Shown: positions 1 to 5,592 of the stretch, piece by piece
Numbering within the stretch: position 1 is the first letter of the stretch
How the letters are laid out: each line of letters starts with the position of its first letter
Origin: Cytophagaceae bacterium
GTDB lineage: Bacteria; Bacteroidota; Bacteroidia; Cytophagales; Spirosomataceae
Direction of reading: 5' to 3'
DNA length: 5,592 nt
Assembly: GCA_947461155.1 (NCBI GenBank)
Contig: CANHKE010000110.1
Coordinates: forward strand, 1 to 5,592
Notes under the pieces: generated by a model
The model's database searches: none
What the model saw: only the letters and a program-made list of their open reading frames with translations
What the model was told of the DNA's origin: nothing
Program-made: the position numbers and the translations under genes

Positions 1-380
1 TCGGAACCGGACTTATCGCCATCCCAGTACTCAGCGGATCGCTGTCCTATATCTTCACCGAAACCTTCGGATGGGAACAGGGACTCGATAAAAAATTCCA
101 TGAAGCCAAAGGCTTTTATGTCATCATCAGCATTTCCCTAATGTTGGGATTATCTCTGAATTACATCGGCATCTCCCCCATCGACGCATTGATTTATACA
201 GCTGTTTTATATGGCATTACAGCACCTGTGCTGATTGGGATCATTCTTCATATTTCGAATAATCGGGAAATTATGGGTGAATATGTCAATACGCGCTTGT
301 CCAATATTTTGGGTTTTGCGGCATTGATCATTATGACGCTAGCGGCGGGGGCGCTATTGTACTTTGAATTTATCAATTAG
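1..380 (+). CDS. NRAMP-family divalent metal ion transporter, C-terminal part (5' end outside window)
   Basis: The reading frame is open from the left edge (first full codon at 3) to a TAG stop at 378-380 and gives the last 125 residues. It begins GTGLIAIPVLSGS, a stretch typical of an NRAMP/MntH core helix. It continues with a hydrophilic segment holding GWEQGLDKK and three hydrophobic helices at about residues 37-57, 62-85 and 101-121 of the visible part. The segment ISNNREIMGEY between the last two helices is characteristic of NRAMP C-termini. The family imports Mn2+, Fe2+ or related ions across the inner membrane with protons. The metal-binding DPGN and MPH motifs lie in helices outside the window, so ion preference cannot be judged. 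An internal ATG at 141 is not the start, since family-like sequence continues upstream of it. The gene is convergent with the tRNA gene and is not part of the lipid A operon. Confidence 0.9.
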   Translation, partial: GTGLIAIPVLSGSLSYIFTETFGWEQGLDKKFHEAKGFYVIISISLMLGLSLNYIGISPIDALIYTAVLYGITAPVLIGIILHISNNREIMGEYVNTRLSNILGFAALIIMTLAAGALLYFEFIN

Positions 381-381
381 A

Positions 382-491
382 TTTTGGACGTTAGACTCTA
401 GACTCTAGACGTTGGACACTGGACGCTGGAGAATTATATTGAGAATATGTATTCAGTCTAATGTCTAATGTCCAGAGTCTAGCGTCTAAAA
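382..491. repeat. Inverted pair of degenerate heptad arrays forming a long hairpin
   Basis: The left arm has six uninterrupted 7-bp units fitting TRGACNY at 385-426: TGGACGT, TAGACTC, TAGACTC, TAGACGT, TGGACAC, TGGACGC. The right arm has five reverse-complement units at 454-488: CAGTCTA, ATGTCTA, ATGTCCA, GAGTCTA, GCGTCTA. Folding the + strand with 382 opposite 491 gives a 36-position stem (382-417 with 456-491). It has 29 Watson-Crick pairs, 4 G-U pairs (386/487, 391/482, 411/462, 414/459) and 3 mismatches (400/473, 404/469, 405/468). The loop is 38 nt and AT-rich, with a small GAATA/TATTC palindrome (443-454). The element starts 2 bp after the transporter stop codon. Its right end shares an A-run with the tRNA terminator. 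No T-tract follows on the + strand, so it is not a standard intrinsic terminator there. Function is unknown: a small non-autonomous repeat, a 3' mRNA-stabilising structure and a slippage-grown array are all possible. Confidence 0.85.
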
Positions 492-519
492 AAAAACACC
501 CACCTTTTCAGATGAGTGT
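488..519 (-). terminator. Rho-independent terminator of the tRNA gene
   Basis: Read on the minus strand, ACACTCATCT (519-510), the tetraloop GAAA (509-506) and AGGTGGGTGT (505-496) form a gap-free 10-bp stem with two G-U pairs. Eight further T residues follow (495-488). It begins 5 nt beyond the tRNA 3' end, where a tRNA transcript would be expected to terminate. Confidence 0.9.
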
Positions 520-524
520 CTACG

Positions 525-598
525 TGGACCAGCATGGGCTCGAACCATGGACTCCCTGATTATGAGTCAGGTGCTCTAACCAACTGAGCTACAAGTCC
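525..598 (-). tRNA. tRNA with anticodon CAT (elongator Met, or Ile2 read by lysidine)
   Basis: The minus strand from 598 to 525 folds as a 74-nt class I tRNA. The acceptor stem is GGACTTG/CTGGTCC, the D stem GCTC/GAGC with loop AGTTGGTTA, and the anticodon stem CCTGA/TCAGG with loop CTCATAA. The variable loop is GAGTC, the T stem CATGG/CCATG with loop TTCGAGC, and the discriminator is A73. CCA is not encoded (the next bases are CGT) and must be added by tRNA nucleotidyltransferase. The acceptor stem has one U-U mismatch (6/67) and one U-G pair (5/68). The first pair is a normal G1-C72, which argues against initiator tRNA. Elongator Met and the Ile2 form (C34 changed to lysidine by TilS) cannot be separated by anticodon. 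C4-G69 is shared with E. coli tRNA-Ile2, but U29-A41 differs from the C29-G41 of E. coli Ile tRNAs, so identity is left open. Confidence 0.95.
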
Positions 599-620
599 GC
601 ATTAGAATAAAAACTAATGT
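599..620 (-). other. Small hairpin in the 5' leader of the tRNA precursor
   Basis: ACATTAG (620-614) and CTAATGC (605-599) on the minus strand pair over seven positions, including one G-U pair, around an 8-nt T-rich loop, ending directly at tRNA position 1. If transcription starts near 619, this would sit in the leader removed by RNase P. The structure is visible in the sequence; its role is not known, and it could be chance in AT-rich DNA. Confidence 0.4.
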
Positions 621-624
621 GGCG

Positions 625-632
625 CAAAATTA
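625..632 (-). promoter_or_regulatory. Possible -7 promoter element for the tRNA gene
   Basis: TAATTTTG on the minus strand (632 to 625) matches the Bacteroidota -7 consensus TAnnTTTG exactly. It would place the transcription start near 619, about 20 nt before the tRNA. No clear -33 TTTG or TTG stands 19-21 nt further upstream (only TAGT/GTAG near 652-656), so the assignment is tentative. Confidence 0.4.
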
Positions 633-653
633 ATTAATTATTGGCTTTCTAAC

Positions 654-661
654 TACATTTG
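654..661 (+). promoter_or_regulatory. Possible -7 promoter element for the HD-lpx operon
   Basis: TACATTTG matches the Bacteroidota -7 consensus TAnnTTTG exactly and lies 19 bp before the ATG at 681, implying a leader of only about 13 nt. The expected -33 position (about 630-634) holds TTAAT rather than TTTG. The spacers of this promoter and the divergent tRNA promoter overlap in the TTAATTAATTA tract at 630-640. A second promoter closer to lpxD was looked for in 1929-1964 and not seen. Confidence 0.35.
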
Positions 662-680
662 GGGTAATATTTTAACGTGT

Positions 681-1928
681 ATGTTTCCAACCAAAATCAT
701 CAACGACCCCATTTATGGGTTCATCAAGATCAATAACCCATTCATCCTCAAGTTGATTGATCATCCTTTTGTGCAGCGACTCAAACGGATCAAGCAATTA
801 GGGCTTGCCGAATTTGTATATCCCGGTGCACACCATACCCGTTTCCACCACGCACTTGGTGCCATGCATTTGATGGATCAGGCGCTGGCCAACTTACAAG
901 CGAAAGGCTACACGATCACCGACCAAGAAAAAGAAGCCGCAGCCATTGCCATTCTATTACATGACATTGGCCACGGACCCTTTTCACACGTATTGGAATA
1001 TACAATTCTCAATCACGTACACCATGAAGAGATTTCAAACCTCATCATGAAAAAACTAAACGAGCATTTTGAAGGCCGATTATCACTAGCCATCGATATG
1101 TTCGCCGGGAAATACGAACGCCCATTTTTTCACCAATTGATTTCGAGCCAACTGGACGTTGACCGTCTGGATTACCTTTCCCGCGACTCCTTTTACACCG
1201 GCGTTCGCGAAGGTTTCATCGGCTCCGAAAGGCTCTTGAGCATGCTTGACCTGCAAGACGAAAATTTGGTCATGGAAGAAAAAGGAATTTATTCAATTGA
1301 GAACTTCTTGATGGCACGCCGCCTCATGTATTGGCAAGTCTATTTACACAAAACAGCCATCGCCGCCGAAACGATGTTGATACAAATCCTGCGTCGCGCC
1401 AAAGTACTCATCCAAGAAGGCAACAAACTTTCATGCACCTCTGCCCTATTAACCTTCCTGAAAAAAGATTATACCTGGGAAGAGTTTTCGTCAACCGATA
1501 AATTATGGATGGCGTTCACGGACCTTGACGATCATGACGTTTGGGCAGCCATTAAAGAATGGAAAAACAACAGCGACAAAATCTTAAGTAGATTGTGTAG
1601 TGATTTCTTGGCGCGCCGACTATTCACTTGCAAATTAGGCACGCAACCGATCCCAAAATCAAAGCGCACCGAGCTCGCGCTAGAAATTACACAGCGCCTT
1701 AAAATAAACGAAGAGGAATTGTCATACTTTGTTGTGGAAGGAACAACCAGTAATTCAGCCTATGTACAAGGCGATAACACAATCAAGATCGTCGATAAAC
1801 TAGGGCAAGTGGTCGAGTTAACCGAGGCATCGGATTTGCCGACTATCCAAGCCTTGAGTAAGATTGTAAAAAAATACTATTTTTGTTGCCCAAAGAGCGT
1901 ATATTTGCAAGGCGAATTGAGTTCTTAA
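681..1928 (+). CDS. HD-domain phosphohydrolase, COG1078/SAMHD1-like (predicted dNTP triphosphohydrolase)
   Basis: This is a 415-residue cytoplasmic protein with no signal peptide or membrane segment. The HD metal site is complete: H57 (in TRFHHALG), H94-D95 (in LLHDIGHGPFSH) and D161 (in LDVDRLDYLSRD). By my recollection of SAMHD1, catalytic and substrate residues also match: Q39-L40 (Q149-L150), R54 (R164), H98 (H210), H103 (H215), Y165 (Y315) and D169 (D319). This supports hydrolysis of a nucleoside triphosphate, probably a dNTP, to nucleoside and triphosphate, as in the Enterococcus EF1143 relative. Residues about 345-405 form the C-terminal part usual in Bacteroidota members. The ATG at 681 starts a family-typical N-terminus (MFPTKIINDPIYGFI). 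No Shine-Dalgarno sequence precedes it. It is the first gene of the run, 36 bp before lpxD. The substrate and any tie to lipid A are inferred, not shown. Confidence 0.88.
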   Translation: MFPTKIINDPIYGFIKINNPFILKLIDHPFVQRLKRIKQLGLAEFVYPGAHHTRFHHALGAMHLMDQALANLQAKGYTITDQEKEAAAIAILLHDIGHGPFSHVLEYTILNHVHHEEISNLIMKKLNEHFEGRLSLAIDMFAGKYERPFFHQLISSQLDVDRLDYLSRDSFYTGVREGFIGSERLLSMLDLQDENLVMEEKGIYSIENFLMARRLMYWQVYLHKTAIAAETMLIQILRRAKVLIQEGNKLSCTSALLTFLKKDYTWEEFSSTDKLWMAFTDLDDHDVWAAIKEWKNNSDKILSRLCSDFLARRLFTCKLGTQPIPKSKRTELALEITQRLKINEEELSYFVVEGTTSNSAYVQGDNTIKIVDKLGQVVELTEASDLPTIQALSKIVKKYYFCCPKSVYLQGELSS

Positions 1929-1964
1929 AAACATTTTATTCACCTAAGCCAATCTTCATCACGC

Positions 1965-2978
1965 ATGAAATTTACTGTTGACCAAATAGCGACAATCCTC
2001 CAAGGCACAGTAAATGGCGATGGTTCTCAACTTATTTCGGGCTTCGATAAAATCGAAGAAGGCAAATCTGGGAGTATTTCATTCCTCTCTAATCCTAAAT
2101 ACGAATCCTATTTATACGAGACAAAAGCTACTGCGGTCATCGTTTCGAAAGATTTAACGTTAAAACAAGCAGTCAATACTACCTTAATATTAGTTGAAGA
2201 CCCCTATGTGGCTTTCACCATTCTCTTGCAGAAATACCAAGAAATGACCGCGGAGCGCGAAACGGGAATTTCAACGCACGCCATCATCGAATCAGGCGTC
2301 AGCGTAGGCAATGACATCTTTGTTGGCCGTTTTGCCTGTATCGATTCCCATTCCAGCATTGGCAATGCAACCAGCATTTACAACCATGTGAGCATTGGCA
2401 AAAACGTCCATATAGGCGACAATTGCATTATTTATCCGGGCGTCATCATCTATAAAGACACGATTATTGGCAATAATGTGGTCATTCACGCGAATGCTGT
2501 GATTGGATCCGATGGATTCGGACATGCCCCACAAGCGGATGGAACGTATAAAGCCATTCCTCAATTAGGCAATGTAGTCATTGAAGATAATGTGAGCATT
2601 GGTGCGAACACGACCATTGATCGAGCAACCATGGGATCGACATTTATTCGAAATGGGGTCAAATTGGATAATTTAGTTCAAATTGCCCACAACGTTGATG
2701 TCGGTGCCAATACCGCGATCGCAGCCCAAACAGGCATTTCAGGTTCGACCAAAATAGGCGAAAACTGCTTAATCGCAGGACAAGTAGGTATTGCAGGACA
2801 TTTGACCATCGCACCCAAAACAATCATCACAGGTCGTGCTGGCGTAACCAAATCGATCAAACAGGCTGGACAAGTTGTAGGTGGATATCCAGCTGTGAAT
2901 AATACGGAATACTTGAAAAGAAGCGCATTAATTCGCCGTCTACCCGAATTATTTGACCAAATAAAAAACATTAAATAG
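1965..2978 (+). CDS. lpxD: LpxD, UDP-3-O-(3-hydroxyacyl)glucosamine N-acyltransferase
   Basis: LpxD transfers a second (R)-3-hydroxyacyl chain from acyl-ACP to the 2-amino group of UDP-3-O-acyl-glucosamine, the third step of lipid A synthesis, in the cytoplasm as a homotrimer. The 337 residues match the family (E. coli about 341). Residues 1-100 form the N-terminal uridine-binding domain, with [12 protein letters not shown] at 35-46. Residues about 101-295 form a left-handed beta helix of hexapeptide repeats (such as [12 protein letters not shown]). The hallmark [14 protein letters not shown] (180-193) is followed by [12 protein letters not shown]. The catalytic histidine is H242 in QIAHNV. 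A helical tail follows from about 312. The ATG at 1965 is the natural start, since MKFTVDQIA is a family-typical beginning; no Shine-Dalgarno is seen. It lies 13 bp before lpxC-fabZ and is presumably co-transcribed. Confidence 0.97.
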   Translation: MKFTVDQIATILQGTVNGDGSQLISGFDKIEEGKSGSISFLSNPKYESYLYETKATAVIVSKDLTLKQAVNTTLILVEDPYVAFTILLQKYQEMTAERETGISTHAIIESGVSVGNDIFVGRFACIDSHSSIGNATSIYNHVSIGKNVHIGDNCIIYPGVIIYKDTIIGNNVVIHANAVIGSDGFGHAPQADGTYKAIPQLGNVVIEDNVSIGANTTIDRATMGSTFIRNGVKLDNLVQIAHNVDVGANTAIAAQTGISGSTKIGENCLIAGQVGIAGHLTIAPKTIITGRAGVTKSIKQAGQVVGGYPAVNNTEYLKRSALIRRLPELFDQIKNIK

Positions 2979-2991
2979 GCTTACCCTTCTC

Positions 2992-4386
2992 ATGAATAAT
3001 AAGCAACATAGCATATCCAAATCAGTAACCTTATCCGGCGTAGGCTTGCATACAGGTGTCGTAGCTAATATGACCTTTATGCCCGCTCCGGCAAATCACG
3101 GGATTAAATTCCAACGGGTCGATTTACCAGGCCAACCGATCGCCGATGCGGACGTTGACTACGTAGTCGATACTTCACGCGGAACTACCATTGAACACAA
3201 CGGCGCTCGCATCAATACCGTAGAACACGTATTAGCCGCTTTAGTAGGTCTTGAAATTGACAATATCTTAATCCAATTGGACGGCCCTGAGCCTCCAATT
3301 ATGGACGGAAGCTCCATTAAATTTGTGGAAGCATTACGCGATGCAGAACCAGTGGAGCAAGAAGCACACCGTAAATTCTTTGAAATAACGGAAGAAGTGC
3401 GTTTCAAAGATCTAGAAAAAGGCATTGAATTAGCCGCTTTGCCACTGAACGATTACCGCATTGCGGTGATGGTGGATTATAATTCGAAGTTTTTATCGAG
3501 TCAACATGCCAACTTATCGCATGTGTCGCAATTTGAAAAAGACTTCTCCATGTGCCGTACCTTCTGTTTCGTACACGAATTGGAAGCACTTTATAAAGCA
3601 GGTTTAATTAAAGGTGGCGATTTAAATAACGCCATCGTGATAGCTGACCGTGATTATTCGGAAGCTGAGTTAGCTCATATTTCAGAAGTATTAGGCAAAC
3701 CCAAAGTGTCCATATCGAAAGATGCAGGCATCATGAACAATACCAGCCTGCACTATTCAAACGAAATGGCCCGCCATAAGTTATTGGATGTTATGGGTGA
3801 TTTGGCATTAGTAGGCCGACCAATCAAAGCGCAAATTTTGGCATCTCGTCCAGGTCACGCGTCTAACGTCGAGCTGGCGAAAAAGATCAAGAAATTAATG
3901 TTAGAAGCGGAGAAAAACAATGTTCCGGTATATGACCCGAAACAGTCTCCAATCTTTTCACACGAGCGTATTTACGAATTATTACCACACCGCTATCCAT
4001 TCCAAATGATTGACAAAATCATTTATTTGGATGACAACAGTGTGATTGGGGTGAAAAATGTAACCATGAATGAAAATTATTTCATGGGCCACTTCCCGAA
4101 CAATCCTGTCATGCCAGGTGTTATGCAAATTGAAGCCATGGCGCAAACAGGTGGTATTTTGGTCCTAAGTTCGGTACCTGATCCCGAAAACTACTGGCCA
4201 TATTTGGTTGGTATCGAAAACTGCCGCTTCAGGAAGTCGGTGATACCAGGAGACACCGTCATCTTCAAGTGTGAATTAACGGCACCGATTCGTCGGGGTA
4301 TTGCCAAAATGATTGGTAAAGCGTACGTCGCTGGCCAATTAGTGTGTGAGGCTGAAATGACAGCTAGTCTTGTTAGAAAATCTTAG
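2992..4386 (+). CDS. lpxC-fabZ: Bifunctional LpxC deacetylase / FabZ 3-hydroxyacyl-ACP dehydratase
   Basis: Residues 1 to about 310 are LpxC, the Zn-dependent UDP-3-O-acyl-GlcNAc deacetylase and committed step of lipid A synthesis. It shows SGVGLHTG (15-22), the VEH motif (E78 catalytic base, H79 zinc ligand), DGPEPPIMDGSS, CRTFCF (188-193), HKLLDVMGD with zinc ligands H262 and D266, and PGH with catalytic H289. Residues about 318-464 are FabZ, which dehydrates (R)-3-hydroxyacyl-ACP to trans-2-enoyl-ACP. It shows LLPHRYPFQMID, then GHFPNNPVMPGVMQIEAMAQ with catalytic H367 and E381, spaced 14 residues apart as in E. coli FabZ (H54/E68). Both active sites look intact and the frame is unbroken through the linker at 308-320. 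The fusion is known across Bacteroidota. It joins two enzymes on either side of the 3-hydroxyacyl-ACP branch point. The gene sits 8 bp before lpxA. Confidence 0.97.
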   Translation: MNNKQHSISKSVTLSGVGLHTGVVANMTFMPAPANHGIKFQRVDLPGQPIADADVDYVVDTSRGTTIEHNGARINTVEHVLAALVGLEIDNILIQLDGPEPPIMDGSSIKFVEALRDAEPVEQEAHRKFFEITEEVRFKDLEKGIELAALPLNDYRIAVMVDYNSKFLSSQHANLSHVSQFEKDFSMCRTFCFVHELEALYKAGLIKGGDLNNAIVIADRDYSEAELAHISEVLGKPKVSISKDAGIMNNTSLHYSNEMARHKLLDVMGDLALVGRPIKAQILASRPGHASNVELAKKIKKLMLEAEKNNVPVYDPKQSPIFSHERIYELLPHRYPFQMIDKIIYLDDNSVIGVKNVTMNENYFMGHFPNNPVMPGVMQIEAMAQTGGILVLSSVPDPENYWPYLVGIENCRFRKSVIPGDTVIFKCELTAPIRRGIAKMIGKAYVAGQLVCEAEMTASLVRKS

Positions 4387-4394
4387 GTAAATAT

Positions 4395-5162
4395 ATGCAA
4401 ACACTTTCTGTCATCCATCCAGAAGCTAAATTAGGCGCCAATGTAACTATTGACCCTTTTTCAGTGATTCATGCAGATGTAGAAATAGGCGAAGGAACAT
4501 GGATCGGATCAAATGTCACGATCTACCCTGGCGCTCGTATCGGAAAAAATGTGCGCATTTTCCCTGGAGCCGTTATTTCAGCTGTTCCGCAGGATTTGAA
4601 ATTTGGCGGTGAAATTACCACCGCTGAAATTGGCGATAACACAACCATTCGCGAATGCGTAACGGTCAACCGCGGAACATCCGATAAAATGAAAACGGTT
4701 ATCGGCAAAAATTGCTTAATCATGGCTTATGTCCATGTAGCGCACGATTGCTTGATTGGGGATCATTGTATTTTAGCGAATGCGGTACAATTAGCCGGCC
4801 ACGTCACCATGGGCGATTTTGCAATCATCGGCGGATCTTCTGCCGTACATCAATTCGCACATATTGGTCGGCATGTCATGATATCCGGTGGATCTTTGGT
4901 CCGTAAAGATGTACCTCCATTTACCAAAGCCGGTCGCGAACCACTTTCCTATGCGGGTATCAATTCCATCGGTTTACGTAGACGCGAATTCAACGATGAA
5001 CAAGTAGCTGAAATTCAAGAAACCTATCGGTATATCTATCAAAAGGGCTTGAACAATCAAGAAGCATTATTGCAAATTGAACAACATATACCTGCATCCG
5101 CTCACCGCGATGAAATCGTCAATTTCGTGCGCGATTCAGAACGCGGCATCATGAAAGGGTAA
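4395..5162 (+). CDS. lpxA: LpxA, UDP-N-acetylglucosamine O-acyltransferase
   Basis: LpxA transfers a (R)-3-hydroxyacyl chain from ACP to the 3-OH of UDP-GlcNAc, the first and reversible step of lipid A synthesis, as a cytoplasmic homotrimer. The 255 residues fit the family (E. coli 262). Residues about 5-180 are hexapeptide repeats of a left-handed beta helix (such as ARIGKNVRIFPGAVI). They contain the family segment PQDLKFGGE (65-73), NRGT (92-95) and the catalytic H117 in HVAHDC. The chain-length ruler position, glycine 173 in E. coli as I align it, is also glycine here (G165), which suggests a chain of 14 carbons or more. Residues about 193-255 are the alpha-helical C-terminal domain, starting GLRRREF and ending RDSERGIMKG. 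There is no Shine-Dalgarno sequence before the ATG. The gene follows lpxC-fabZ after 8 bp and precedes the ABC ATPase by 7 bp. Confidence 0.97.
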   Translation: MQTLSVIHPEAKLGANVTIDPFSVIHADVEIGEGTWIGSNVTIYPGARIGKNVRIFPGAVISAVPQDLKFGGEITTAEIGDNTTIRECVTVNRGTSDKMKTVIGKNCLIMAYVHVAHDCLIGDHCILANAVQLAGHVTMGDFAIIGGSSAVHQFAHIGRHVMISGGSLVRKDVPPFTKAGREPLSYAGINSIGLRRREFNDEQVAEIQETYRYIYQKGLNNQEALLQIEQHIPASAHRDEIVNFVRDSERGIMKG

Positions 5163-5169
5163 TTAGCCT

Positions 5170-5592
5170 ATGAAGATCATTGCAACTGGTGTTGAGAAAA
5201 AATTCCGCAAAGAATGGATCTTCAAAAAATTCAACGGCACTTTTTCGGCGGGATCAGCCTATGCCCTATTGGGACCGAACGGATCCGGGAAAAGCACCTT
5301 ACTGAAAATTTTAGCCCAGTTTTCATTACCCACTAACGGACAAGTTGTATTTCAACAAGCCGATGGTTCTGGTGTAGCCGCCGACGAAGCACATCGATAC
5401 ATCGCGTATGCAGCTCCTTACGTAGAACTTATCGAAGAATTTACGTTGGCCGAGTTAATCCAATTTCTCCAAAAATTAGATTTCCTGTCGCCGGAATTGA
5501 CGGTAGACAGCTTTGAAAAATACATGAATTTGAGCCCAGGAAAGGCCAAATTGATCAAAAATTATTCTTCCGGTATGCGCCAAAAAATCAAA
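5170..5592 (+). CDS. ABC transporter ATP-binding protein, N-terminal part (3' end outside window)
   Basis: This frame starts at ATG 5170 and stays open to the right edge, giving 141 residues. It shows a complete Walker A, GPNGSGKST (35-43), and near the edge the signature YSSGMRQ (132-138). That SSGM form is common in ATPases of ABC-2 type exporters and differs from the classic LSGGQ. Walker B, the catalytic glutamate and the H-loop lie outside the window. Between them, YIAYAAPYVELIEEFTLAE (77-95) occupies the Q-loop region and contains no glutamine. A single nucleotide-binding domain starting close to the N-terminus suggests a separate membrane partner, probably encoded downstream. The gap after lpxA is 7 bp, so it is likely co-transcribed, but the transported substrate cannot be told from this part. 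A link to lipid A or envelope export is only a guess from position. Confidence 0.88.
   Translation, partial: MKIIATGVEKKFRKEWIFKKFNGTFSAGSAYALLGPNGSGKSTLLKILAQFSLPTNGQVVFQQADGSGVAADEAHRYIAYAAPYVELIEEFTLAELIQFLQKLDFLSPELTVDSFEKYMNLSPGKAKLIKNYSSGMRQKIK

Larger units (their letters stand above)
681..5592 (+). other. Predicted operon: HD hydrolase, lpxD, lpxC-fabZ, lpxA, ABC ATPase
   Basis: Five same-strand genes follow one another with gaps of 36, 13, 8 and 7 bp and no terminator-like hairpin between them, so one transcript is likely. The stretches before the five ATGs (ending in AACGTGT, CATCACGC, CCCTTCTC, GTAAATAT and TTAGCCTA) carry no AGGAGG-like sequence. This fits the weak use of Shine-Dalgarno signals in Bacteroidota. 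The order lpxD, lpxC-fabZ, lpxA is the usual one for the phylum. The operon continues past the right edge. Confidence 0.8.

Noticed and set aside
141..380. A separate 79-residue small membrane protein starting at ATG 141
   Set aside because: The same frame is open and NRAMP-like from position 3 onward, so this is the tail of a larger transporter.
385..488. CRISPR array
   Set aside because: The units are 7 bp with no spacers and face each other in two orientations, so this is not a repeat-spacer array.
496..519. Terminator for the + strand transporter gene
   Set aside because: The same stem can form on the + strand, but it is followed by C and TACG rather than a T-tract, so it works as an intrinsic terminator only on the minus strand.
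525..598. tRNA gene as an integration site for a mobile element
   Set aside because: No integrase, transposase or duplicated tRNA 3' segment is seen nearby, and both flanks are housekeeping genes.
2292..2971. Two open frames on the minus strand within lpxD (2292-2564 and 2678-2971)
   Set aside because: They lie wholly opposite a strongly conserved LpxD, are rich in repetitive A/N/I from the complement of hexapeptide codons, and show no recognisable family.
3159..3589. Two minus-strand open frames opposite the LpxC domain (3159-3425 and 3404-3589)
   Set aside because: Shadows of the lpxC reading frame: no recognisable protein, no promoter, and the sense strand is fully explained.
4523..4906. 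Minus-strand frame 4523-4723 and + strand frame 4712-4906 inside lpxA
   Set aside because: Both overlap the intact lpxA frame entirely and translate to low-complexity, Cys/His/Arg-rich or unrelated peptides with no family signal.

Overview
The window looks like ordinary chromosomal DNA of a Gram-negative bacterium of the phylum Bacteroidota, probably close to the Sphingobacteriales. Four things point that way. The gene order lpxD, lpxC-fabZ fusion, lpxA is typical of the phylum, and so is the fusion itself. None of the five readable gene starts has a Shine-Dalgarno sequence. The clearest promoter-like motifs fit the Bacteroidota -7 consensus (TAnnTTTG). Genus-level placement is inference only.

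Layout. Positions 1-380 hold the 3' end of an NRAMP-family divalent metal transporter (+). Positions 381-680 contain no protein gene but are densely occupied. First comes a large imperfect hairpin made of two opposed arrays of a 7-bp degenerate unit (382-491). Next is a textbook intrinsic terminator on the minus strand (488-519), and then a minus-strand tRNA gene with anticodon CAT (525-598). The last part is an 82-bp divergent promoter region (599-680). From 681 to the right edge five genes run on the + strand with gaps of 36, 13, 8 and 7 bp. They encode an HD-domain phosphohydrolase, LpxD, a bifunctional LpxC-FabZ, LpxA, and an ABC-transporter ATPase cut by the window edge.

How the genes work together. 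LpxA adds a 3-hydroxyacyl chain to UDP-GlcNAc, LpxC removes the N-acetyl group, and LpxD adds the second 3-hydroxyacyl chain. These are the first three steps of lipid A synthesis. FabZ, fused to LpxC, dehydrates the same 3-hydroxyacyl-ACP pool for ordinary fatty acid synthesis, so the operon holds the branch point between membrane phospholipid and lipid A. The HD protein keeps the residues expected of a SAMHD1/COG1078-type nucleotide triphosphohydrolase. Its link to lipid A, like that of the ABC ATPase, rests on position alone.

The coding part holds no clear new system. The least explained element is the heptad inverted repeat at 382-491. Smaller points of interest are an ABC ATPase with no glutamine in its Q-loop region and the uncertain identity of the CAT tRNA.
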